This document shows, in pieces, positions 51,406 to 59,453 of a DNA stretch of 64,000 nucleotides. The notes below the pieces were generated by a model, which did no database searches, was not told the DNA's origin, and saw only the letters and a list, made by a program, of their open reading frames with translations. The DNA is taken from positions 1 to 64,000 of the forward strand of contig CAMVAI010000002.1 of NCBI GenBank assembly GCA_947165435.1, read 5' to 3'. Made by a program: the position numbers and the translations under genes. Origin of the DNA: an uncultured Prevotella sp. (lineage in GTDB: Bacteria; Bacteroidota; Bacteroidia; Bacteroidales; Bacteroidaceae). How positions within the stretch are numbered: the stretch's first letter is position 1; every line of letters begins with the position of its first letter.

Positions 51406-54201
51406 TCACTCGCTCATCCACGTGATGCGTACGTAGCCGTTGCCCGTGTGGCCCAGCTCGGTGCCGCCGGCGGGTGCGGGCATCCAGGCGTTGCCGGCCG
51501 TCATCTGGCCGTCATCAACGCCGCCCACGTAGCCCGAGCCGCCACCGCCACCACTGACAATGTGCGTCGTCACAGAAGCGCCGCCGCCACCGTAGTAGCC
51601 GCCGCCACCGCCGCCGCCCCATGAGGCACTGGCGTTGCCGCCTCTACCGAATGAACCGGCTTGACCGCCAGTCAGATTATTGTAGGTCGTAGAACCATAT
51701 TTGCCGCCACCGCCACTGCCCGGCGCACCGCCTGCCATCTGTGTGCCACCGGATGGAGCAGTCACAGTGTTGAAACGGGTTACGGTATAATCGGGTGAAT
51801 CGGAATTCTGACAAGCGTTCTTTCCGCCGTCGCCACCCGTCAGTCCACCGCCGTCGCCACCGGTAGCGTTGCCTAAGAGTTTTTGGTAGTAGCCTATGCC
51901 GCCGCCGCCGCCGGCCACGATGAGGCGGCTCATGAGCGAGGCATCGGTGGACTCGCTGCCGTCGGCATTGTCTTTCCAGTTGGCTGCCGCCGCGCACTGT
52001 ACGGTGCGCACGTCGCTGGCACCGCCGCCGCTGCTATGGTGGGTTTGTCCGTTGGTATAATTTGACCCGCTTTTCCCGCCACCGTTCCAGCCACCATTAG
52101 CGGCAGAGCCGTTGGATGTGTTTTCGACTCCTGCACCGCCTACATAGACGTAGAGCTTCGAGCCTTTGGCGAGCCGTACATAGCCCGTGGCGTAGCCGCC
52201 TTTTCCAGGTGTGGTCGATGCATTGACGGTGGCGTTGGCCGATGCACCGCCGCTGGCGCCCCAGCACTCTATCTTGTAGCGGCCCGTGCGCCGGGCGGTG
52301 AACGTCTGCACCGAGCCGGTGTAGCTGAAATTCCGGGTCAGGGCGGTGGGCACCAGCACTAAGCGGAAGCCGCGGGTACCGCCGGCGTTGTCGGCGCCGC
52401 CACTGCCAGACACCCAAGTGATAGCCGACTGTTCGGCAACGTCATAGTAGGAGCCGCCGTAGCAGACGTTGTTGCCACTACCCACGGCATACTCCCAGGC
52501 GTTGCCCGACATGTCGTAGAGGCCCAGCTCGTTGGGCTGCTTCAGGGCCACGGGGTGGGTAGAGCCTGACGAGCCCGCACCGTACCACGACACGTCGCCC
52601 ACCGTGTTCGACCCGGCATAGGTGTAGTTGTGGCTGTAGCGCCCGCCGGCCGCGGCATAGCGCCACTGCAGCTCGGTGGGCAGCGCAAACTCGTAGCCCT
52701 CGGGCAGCTGCGTGGCGGCCTGCTCGTTGAGCCGCGTGAAGAAATAGTTGGTGCCGGTCTTAAGAACATCGTTGTAGCCCAGGCCGCCCATGGGGTAGTT
52801 GTTGCCCACAATCATTGGCGTTGCCACCGTGCCGCCGAGGGTGCGCGCCAGCGTGCCGTTCATGACGGCCTTCCACAGGGCCTGCGTCACCTCCGTCTCG
52901 CCGATGTAGTAGTCGTCCGTGACGGTATAGGTGCTGCCGCCGCTCGTGGCCGTGCCGCTCTTGACGCGTATCATGTTGAACTCCACGCCGCCCACGTTGA
53001 ACAGCTGTGCGCCGTCGGCGTGATACTGTGTGTCCGTGGTGGCGGTGCCCTGTGCGGTGTATGTCCACGTGGTCTCGTCCCAGTCGGTGATGGCGACGGC
53101 TCCCGTCTGCGCCACCGGGGCTACGGGCAGCGTTATGCGGTACGACCGGCCGGCCAGCAGCGTCTGCGCCTGGGGCAGGTAGTAGCTGATGGTGCCCACG
53201 CTGGTCTCGGCCTGTATGAGGGTGGTGCCGGCCGCGAGCGTCTGCGGGGGCAGTATGCACACGTAATCGGTAGAAGAGAGTTGTGGCTTTGCGCCATCCG
53301 TAACCACGTTACCATTATTATTAATCTCTACGCCGTCGTCGCTGGTGAACACGGTCAGCGGCGAGCCGGCCGACAGCGGGTCGCTCAGCGCGTGGCTGGC
53401 CAGCGGTGTCTGCATGGTGCCGTCGCCCGAGATGCTGAGCGCGATGGTGCGGTAGCCGCTGGTGACGCGTACGCTCCGCAGCGTGGGGTATAGGCGGTTG
53501 GCGTCGCTGTTGGCGAAGCGGACGACGAGCTGCGACAGCTGGTGCTGGAAGCTGAGCTTGTCGGCCTGGTGCCACGCGCCGCCGGCGTTCGTCGCTGTCG
53601 TTCCGCCGGCGGCCACGGTGCCCTCGGCATACAGCAGGTCGCTGGCGCGAAGGTCGAGCTGCGTGCGCTGGTCCTGCTGCACGCTGAACTGCGTGGTGAG
53701 CGGCGTCACGCTGACCGTAGCCCCGCTGCCGCTGGCAGTCACCTCGTAGGGAGCGAAGGCACTGATCTCCGTCGCGCTCGTGGCCGACGCCATCAGCGGT
53801 GCACCGACGGGCTCGGCATGGTTGTAATACCGGTAGTCGGGCGAGTAGAAGTCGCCAAGATTCACCGACTTCAGTTCGCCACACCGATATACCGCCGTCT
53901 GCTGACTGGCCCCCACGGAGGCCACCACATACAGCTGCTCGCCCTCGGCGAAAGCACTGTAGTTGGTGTGCGTGTCCATGTCGCCCGTGGCGCGTGTTGT
54001 GCCCGCATCTGCCACGCCCACCGTGAGGGAGCGCAGTGCCAGCCCGTCGCCGTCGCCCGTGGCATAGCTGCCGCCGTCGGCGGCCTCGCTGCAGGCGGCC
54101 AGCAGCAGGGGCAGCGATGCAATCGCTGCATAAAAGACGATCCGTATGTGACGTTTCGTTATCATTGTCATCATAGTCATATTGTCATATTGTCGTATCA
54201 T
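51406..54201 (-). CDS. fimbrillin-FGE tip adhesin with glycine-rich (ALK/LTK-like) domain
   Basis: 931 residues (an ATG seven codons in is an alternative start). Lipobox LLLAAC (Cys37), GTTRATGD Arg site. Fimbrillin-like domain to about 420 (RASDLLYAEGT, QHQLSQLVVRF, CILPPQTL), FGE-like about 425-620 (YYIGETEVTQALW, FALPTELQWRYAAAGG, PNELGLYDMSGN, FRLVLVP), glycine-rich 627-928 (YTGSVQTFTARRTGRYKIEC, LYVYVGGAG, GWNGGGKSG, GGASDVRT, RLIVAGGGGG, end NGYVRITW). Closest paralog of 14155-16974 from the signal peptide onward, with a 224-bp perfectly identical tract (53009-53232). The palindrome copy is at 54111-54129. Confidence 0.88.
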   Translation of the reverse strand: MIRQYDNMTMMTMITKRHIRIVFYAAIASLPLLLAACSEAADGGSYATGDGDGLALRSLTVGVADAGTTRATGDMDTHTNYSAFAEGEQLYVVASVGASQQTAVYRCGELKSVNLGDFYSPDYRYYNHAEPVGAPLMASATSATEISAFAPYEVTASGSGATVSVTPLTTQFSVQQDQRTQLDLRASDLLYAEGTVAAGGTTATNAGGAWHQADKLSFQHQLSQLVVRFANSDANRLYPTLRSVRVTSGYRTIALSISGDGTMQTPLASHALSDPLSAGSPLTVFTSDDGVEINNNGNVVTDGAKPQLSSTDYVCILPPQTLAAGTTLIQAETSVGTISYYLPQAQTLLAGRSYRITLPVAPVAQTGAVAITDWDETTWTYTAQGTATTDTQYHADGAQLFNVGGVEFNMIRVKSGTATSGGSTYTVTDDYYIGETEVTQALWKAVMNGTLARTLGGTVATPMIVGNNYPMGGLGYNDVLKTGTNYFFTRLNEQAATQLPEGYEFALPTELQWRYAAAGGRYSHNYTYAGSNTVGDVSWYGAGSSGSTHPVALKQPNELGLYDMSGNAWEYAVGSGNNVCYGGSYYDVAEQSAITWVSGSGGADNAGGTRGFRLVLVPTALTRNFSYTGSVQTFTARRTGRYKIECWGASGGASANATVNASTTPGKGGYATGYVRLAKGSKLYVYVGGAGVENTSNGSAANGGWNGGGKSGSNYTNGQTHHSSGGGASDVRTVQCAAAANWKDNADGSESTDASLMSRLIVAGGGGGIGYYQKLLGNATGGDGGGLTGGDGGKNACQNSDSPDYTVTRFNTVTAPSGGTQMAGGAPGSGGGGKYGSTTYNNLTGGQAGSFGRGGNASASWGGGGGGGYYGGGGASVTTHIVSGGGGGSGYVGGVDDGQMTAGNAWMPAPAGGTELGHTGNGYVRITWMSE

Positions 54202-54229
54202 CGTTTCTCATTTCTCATGGCAGAATGCC

Positions 54230-56692
54230 TCACTCCGCCACGATGGCATACGGGTACGTACCCGAGCCGCGGTTCACCAGCTTGTAGCCCGGGGCTATCT
54301 TCACCCGGTTCCCGTCGACCACGGGGTTGTTCACGTACTCGCCGCCGTAGAGCACCACGGGCTGCAGATAGTTGTCGCCGTTGGTGTTGTCGATGCCGTT
54401 GAACTTGCCACCCCAGATGGTCACCGTGTTGGTGGTATAACCCTTATTGAGGTGGTGCTGAATGTTCTTGTACGTGCCACTCAGGATGGTTACGGCCTTA
54501 CCGTCGGTGAATAGGGTGGACGACAGCACCATTTCATCCAGCACCAGCGAGCCGGGGTACTTCACCGAGCCTGGCGTGCCGTCTGCGGGATCGATGCCGC
54601 CACACGTGCCGTTCGTCAGTGCCAGCACGCGGCCCGCCGTGGCGTTAATTGGCACTATATTGGCACCAAGGCTGGCCCCGTTGAGGTCCACCACGCCGCC
54701 CATGCCCCGCGAGATCTCTTGTTTGCCCGTGGTCGATGACGACAGCCGTAGCACGGCCTCGATGTCCGTGGATGCGTTGAACGCGGCCAACGTAGTATAT
54801 TCCGTCTCGGGCACCAGCGCCAGGCGGAAGCCCCAGTCATAGTTCACCGCAGACTGGTAGGTGCCGCCGCCATAGACACTCTGAGCCATCCGGAACGTGA
54901 CGTCGCTCTCCATACAGTGCCACGTGCCGCCGCAGCTGATGCGGTAGGCAGTGTTCTTCGGGTTGGCGGTCGATGTCCACTCGGTCATGTTGCCCGTCAT
55001 GTCGTATAGCCCCAGCGCGTTGGGCTTCAGCTGGGCCACGGGGTGCGGCACGCCCTGCGCCGTGCCGCCGCTGGCATCGGTGGCGCCGCTGTGCCAGGCC
55101 ACGTCGTCGAGCACGTCGGAGCCGACATAGGTGTGCTGCCATGTGGTGCCGTTGGCCTCGTTGGCGGCATAGACCCACTGCGATGCCGAGGGCAGCGCGA
55201 AGCGGTAGCCTGAGGGCAGCTGCGAGGCCGCCAGCCGGTTAAGCTTGACGATGAAGGCGTCTATCTGGTTGTAGGGCAACCGGGCTATGGGGATGTCGTC
55301 GCCCACGGCCTGCTGCACCAGCGTCGTGAATTTCGGCGAGCTGCCGGAGGCGGTCACATGGGTAGTGGGCAGCCCGCCCATGACGGCTTTCCACAGCCCC
55401 TGGGTTACCTCTGTCTCGCCCATGTAGTAAGGTTTCAGCTCTTCGTTGAAAGTGATGGCAGGCCGGTTGGGGTCACTGGAGCCGCTGTTGACGGTCAGCG
55501 TGTTTTTACCCTCCTTGATATACACCATATTGAACCGCTCACCGTTCACGGTGAACTGTCGGGTGCTGCCGGGGGCAATCTCCTCCGACGAGCCGTAGTT
55601 CCACGTGACCTCCGTCCAGTCGGCGATATCGACATCCATCGACAACGTGCGCACGGGCAGCGTCATGCGGTAGGCATGGCCGCTCTCGATGCGCGTGGCG
55701 GCCGTCAGCCGGTAGTTCATGCGGATGCCCGAGGCCGTCACGAGGCGCACCAGCGTGCCCTGCTGCAGCATCTGCGGCGGCAGCAGCACGCAGTAGTCCT
55801 GGGCCGAGGCCTCCACGGGCAGCTCCACGCCGTCGCCGCCCGCAGCGTCATAGACGGTCAGCACGTTGGCAGACGTCAGCTCGTCCGACGGCTCGCCGAA
55901 CGTGAGCGGCGCGCGACCCGCAAGGGCCACCGTGCGGTAGCCGCTGCTGACGGCGAGGCGCGTCATCTTCGTCGAGGCCCCCGTGGCGTAGGGCCGCAGG
56001 ATGAGCTTCGCCATCTGGTGCTGGAAGGTGAGCTTCGCGGCGGAAGTGGCAGTGCCGCCGACAGTGCCGAGGTCGTTGGCCGCCGTGCCGGCGGTGCTGA
56101 CGGTGCCCTCGGCATACAGCAGGTCCGAGCGGCGGTAGTCGTCGTCCTGCTGCTGGTTCTGCGCCACGCTCCACGACAGCAGGTTCTCCGTGGCGTTGGT
56201 CCATGCCGTCGGGGAGGCAGGGACGGTGGTCCACTGCGCAGGGGCGTAGGGCCAGTAGCCGTAGATGGGGTATGTGGCAGCGTTGCCGTCGCTGACGAGC
56301 GGCCGCACCACGGGGCGCGTGGTGCCCGCCGAGCCATCGACTACGGTGTAGGCCTGGCCCGTGGGGCCCGAGGCGTCGGGCATGTAGGCCCAGAACTGCT
56401 CGCCGTCCGTGAACACGCCGTTCAGGTCCGTTGCAGCGCGGGTGACACCGGCACTGCCTGCTCCGCTGGCACGGCCTGCTCCGCCAGCACTGCGCGTGCC
56501 CATATTGATGTTGCCGGAGGCAGAGGCCGCAGTGGCCACGGTGATGCCTACGGCGCCGGGCGTGTCCTCCATGCCGGCCGTCGCCACCTCCTGCTGCTCG
56601 GCGCACGCCGACAGCAGCAGCAGGGGCAGCGAGAATATCGCTGCACACTGTACGCTGTGTATGTATCGTCTCATCGTCATCATAATCGTCAA
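54230..56692 (-). CDS. fimbrillin-FGE tip adhesin with beta-helix-like tail
   Basis: 820 residues: lipobox LLLSAC (Cys30), GVTRAATD, fimbrillin-like domain to about 410 (YRRSDLLYAEGT, FQHQMAKLILRPY, VLLPPQML), FGE-like about 415-630 (YYMGETEVTQGLW, FALPSASQWVYAA, ALGLYDMTGN, GFRLALVP). The last 185 residues are unique in the array: short strand repeats such as VTILSGTYKNI, VTIWGGKFNGI and VVLYGGEYVNNP, then RVKIAPGYKLV and YPYAIVAE, a pattern of right-handed beta-helix edges seen in many Bacteroidales surface proteins. A GAATA-spaced version of the signal-codon palindrome is at 56626-56644. Confidence 0.85.
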   Translation of the reverse strand: MTIMMTMRRYIHSVQCAAIFSLPLLLLSACAEQQEVATAGMEDTPGAVGITVATAASASGNINMGTRSAGGAGRASGAGSAGVTRAATDLNGVFTDGEQFWAYMPDASGPTGQAYTVVDGSAGTTRPVVRPLVSDGNAATYPIYGYWPYAPAQWTTVPASPTAWTNATENLLSWSVAQNQQQDDDYRRSDLLYAEGTVSTAGTAANDLGTVGGTATSAAKLTFQHQMAKLILRPYATGASTKMTRLAVSSGYRTVALAGRAPLTFGEPSDELTSANVLTVYDAAGGDGVELPVEASAQDYCVLLPPQMLQQGTLVRLVTASGIRMNYRLTAATRIESGHAYRMTLPVRTLSMDVDIADWTEVTWNYGSSEEIAPGSTRQFTVNGERFNMVYIKEGKNTLTVNSGSSDPNRPAITFNEELKPYYMGETEVTQGLWKAVMGGLPTTHVTASGSSPKFTTLVQQAVGDDIPIARLPYNQIDAFIVKLNRLAASQLPSGYRFALPSASQWVYAANEANGTTWQHTYVGSDVLDDVAWHSGATDASGGTAQGVPHPVAQLKPNALGLYDMTGNMTEWTSTANPKNTAYRISCGGTWHCMESDVTFRMAQSVYGGGTYQSAVNYDWGFRLALVPETEYTTLAAFNASTDIEAVLRLSSSTTGKQEISRGMGGVVDLNGASLGANIVPINATAGRVLALTNGTCGGIDPADGTPGSVKYPGSLVLDEMVLSSTLFTDGKAVTILSGTYKNIQHHLNKGYTTNTVTIWGGKFNGIDNTNGDNYLQPVVLYGGEYVNNPVVDGNRVKIAPGYKLVNRGSGTYPYAIVAE

Positions 56693-56700
56693 TATATAAT

Positions 56701-56757
56701 GTTCAATGTATCATGTTCAATGTCAGAATGCTCAATGCTCAATGTTCAATGTCCAAC
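56701..56757. repeat. heptanucleotide leader repeat (8 units)
   Basis: Seven 7-bp units of the GTTCAAT/GCTCAAT kind plus one 8-bp unit (722-729 of this kilobase) bridge the start at 56692 and the stop at 56759. The unit sequence matches the tract at 19873-19907, 37 kb away. Confidence 0.75.
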
Positions 56758-56758
56758 G

Positions 56759-59413
56759 TCAGAACGCCAGCACGGGGCGGACGTAGAAGTCGTTGCGCGA
56801 CTGGGGGAATTGCCCGAAATAGGTATTGTTATTCTGCAGGTAGAATCCCCAGGCGGTGCCGCCGGTGTGCATCGAGCTGGACCACATCCACCCGTAGTTT
56901 ACACCATCATCAGTCACTAATGTCGCCCACTGGCTGGCGCTGCTGAGCCTGCTGGTGATGTAGGAGTTGATGGTGCTCCGATAGTCAGTACTCGCCTTCT
57001 GATAGCCGGTGGTGCCCAGCACCGTCCATGTGCCAGAGGCTGCGTCGGTGAAGGCGGTAATCCATAGGTAGTGCTGCCCGATGCTGGGCAGATACCATCC
57101 GCTCGAGATGTCGGGAGCCGTGTGCTGCGAATAGCTAAGGGCAGCCTGGATGGCGGCCATGTCGCTGAACTTTGCCGACCGACGGGCGGCCTCGCAGTGC
57201 GAGCGGCCGTCAAGGTCGGAGGCCAGCAGCGGACGGCCGATAGCCACGCCCGTGGCGCTCACGTTGAGGTTGAATATGTTCGCGGGGGTGGCGGTCTCGT
57301 TGGTCGTTATGCCGTCGGTGGCATAGCCAGTAGATGTGGCTGCCGTAGAGAATTTCTCCGCGTTCGACCGCCCCAGTGCCAGCACATAGCCGTTGTAATA
57401 GCCCGCTGCGCGGTCCTTGGCCGACGTTGTGGTGCTGAAGACGATGCCGACGGGCTTCACCGTGCCCCCTCCGGCGGCCTTCACGGGCCACTCCTGCTTC
57501 GTGCCCCACGTGCCGTCGCTGAAGTAGAGGTCGCCCACACGCGGCTTGCGCTTCACCAGGGCCACGCGGAAGCCGAAGTCGCTGCTTTTGCTATTCTTGT
57601 CGGAACCCTGCACGCGGGTCTTGATCATGGCACCGACCAGGTCGGCACCCGAGAAGCCAAACGAGCCGCTATGAAATATGAATGTCGAGTTGGCGGCATC
57701 GTAGCAATAGTCGTGGCCGATGTCTTCGTTGTCGGTGGTGTATTCGCGCCAGTTGTCGATACAGAACTCCCATGCGTTGCCGGCCATGTCGTAGATGCCG
57801 AGGGCATTGGGTTTCTTCGAGGCTACCGGCTGCGCGGGAAGACGGGCTGTGGAGTATCCCATCACGCCATACTGCGGGGCATCAGCCTTCGTGTTGAAGC
57901 CGACCCACTCGTAGTCGAAGGTGCCGTTCTCAACCCCCTTCTGTCCGCCGCGGGCGGCGTACATCCACTGCATCTCGGTGGGCAGCGAGAACACCCACCC
58001 CGCCGGGCGCTGGCTCTCGGTGGCGGCATTCAACTGGTTAACGAACGACTGCGCACTATTATACGGAACTTCCAATTTAGGATAGCTGGCACCGTTGGTG
58101 TATGCAGAGGACGTGTTGATGGCCTTCCACAAGCCCTCGGTCACCTCGGTCTCGCCAATGTAGTAGTCGCTGAGCGAGCCCTTGACATGATAGACTGTGC
58201 CAATGGCGTTCTCGGCAGTGCGCGTAGCCACGGGCATCGTGAAGCCGCCGCCCTCGACATACACCATGTTGAACGGCACGCCGCCGACGGTGAAGGCCAT
58301 GTTGCCGCTGTTGGCATAGTTGCCCGAGCCGTAGTCGAGGTCGGTGGTCTCCGTCCAGGCCGTCTCGCTCCACGCCGCTATCTCGACGTCGGTCGCGACG
58401 GGCGTGACGGGCAGCGGCAACGTGTAGCTGGAGCCGGAGGCCAGCGTGCGGTCGGCCGTCAGCCGGTAGGTGACGCTGAAGGTCTGCGGGGCGCCGCCGC
58501 CATAGCTGGCCTCGCACTCCAGGCGGATGAAAGCCGTGGACTGCGACAGCTGCTGCGGGGGCACCAGACAGTAGTAGGGCGTGGCGCCGCCGGTGGTAGC
58601 GCCGGCGGTCGTCTGGTCGGCATAGTAGCTGAGGGCCTGGGAGCCGCTGAACACCTGCAGCGGCGCGGCGGGCGTCATGGCGTCGCCACGCGTCTCGCCG
58701 ATGGTCAAGGCTGGCATCGTGGCCAGGGCCACCGTGCGGCTGCCGCTGACTATCTCGAGGCTCTTCATCGTCAGCGTGGGGTGGCCGTCCGTTCCGTCCG
58801 TATAGTCCGATGCCGAATATGGCCGCAGCACCAGCTGCGCCATCTGGTGGCGGAACGTGAGCGAAGCCACGCCCGAGGCGTTGACGGTTCCCGAGGCATA
58901 CATCAGGTCGCTCTGCTCGTAGGCGTCGGCGGTGGTCTGGTCCTGCTGCACGGTGAACGTGGCCGACGCGTCGGTGACGCGCACGCCGCCATACGCCGTG
59001 CCGTCGGTGCTGTAGGGGTAGTAGCCGTAGAGCGGCGTGCCGTCCACGCTGGGAGCCGACAGCGGCTCGTAGCCTGCGCAGACGGTGGCCGCATACGTAT
59101 CGCCGCCGCTGCTGCTGACCTGGTAGGGGGCCGACGTGTGGCGCGCCGCCGTAGGCATGAAGGCCAGGAACGTGTCGCCACTGTTGAATGCACTCAAGCG
59201 CCCGACGCTCGTCATGTCGGCGGCAGTGGCGCGCGTGGCGCCGTTGGCAGCCCCGGCCCGCGTGGCGCCGTGGCTCACGCTGACGCTGATGGTGCTCACG
59301 CGGCCGTCCGTGGCGGCCTGCTGCGCCTCCTGCTGCTCGGAGCAGCCGCAGAGCAGCAGCACTGCTGCGGCAGTCCCTATGACCATTGTCTCTTTATATA
59401 GCTTTTTCATCAT
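56759..59413 (-). CDS. fimbrillin-FGE tip adhesin with Lcl_C-like domain
   Basis: 884 residues: lipobox LLLCGC (Cys24), two Arg sites (GATRAGAA, GATRATAA), fimbrillin-like domain to about 400 (YEQSDLMYASG, FRHQMAQLVLRPYS, CLVPPQQL), FGE-like about 405-620 (YYIGETEVTEGLW, FSLPTEMQWMYAARGG, ALGIYDMAGN, GFRVALV), Lcl_C-like module (GDLYFSDGTWG, GIVFSTTTSAKDRAAGY, SGWYLPSIGQHYLW at about 775, WMWSSSMHTGG, end YVRPVLAF). Its fimbrillin part shares a 52-bp identical tract with the leucine-rich-repeat paralog at 48364-51264, so its domains have mixed ancestry. Confidence 0.88.
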   Translation of the reverse strand: MMKKLYKETMVIGTAAAVLLLCGCSEQQEAQQAATDGRVSTISVSVSHGATRAGAANGATRATAADMTSVGRLSAFNSGDTFLAFMPTAARHTSAPYQVSSSGGDTYAATVCAGYEPLSAPSVDGTPLYGYYPYSTDGTAYGGVRVTDASATFTVQQDQTTADAYEQSDLMYASGTVNASGVASLTFRHQMAQLVLRPYSASDYTDGTDGHPTLTMKSLEIVSGSRTVALATMPALTIGETRGDAMTPAAPLQVFSGSQALSYYADQTTAGATTGGATPYYCLVPPQQLSQSTAFIRLECEASYGGGAPQTFSVTYRLTADRTLASGSSYTLPLPVTPVATDVEIAAWSETAWTETTDLDYGSGNYANSGNMAFTVGGVPFNMVYVEGGGFTMPVATRTAENAIGTVYHVKGSLSDYYIGETEVTEGLWKAINTSSAYTNGASYPKLEVPYNSAQSFVNQLNAATESQRPAGWVFSLPTEMQWMYAARGGQKGVENGTFDYEWVGFNTKADAPQYGVMGYSTARLPAQPVASKKPNALGIYDMAGNAWEFCIDNWREYTTDNEDIGHDYCYDAANSTFIFHSGSFGFSGADLVGAMIKTRVQGSDKNSKSSDFGFRVALVKRKPRVGDLYFSDGTWGTKQEWPVKAAGGGTVKPVGIVFSTTTSAKDRAAGYYNGYVLALGRSNAEKFSTAATSTGYATDGITTNETATPANIFNLNVSATGVAIGRPLLASDLDGRSHCEAARRSAKFSDMAAIQAALSYSQHTAPDISSGWYLPSIGQHYLWITAFTDAASGTWTVLGTTGYQKASTDYRSTINSYITSRLSSASQWATLVTDDGVNYGWMWSSSMHTGGTAWGFYLQNNNTYFGQFPQSRNDFYVRPVLAF

Positions 59414-59453
59414 ATCTCGCCATTTATATTATTTCCTGTTTTAGATGCCGTTT

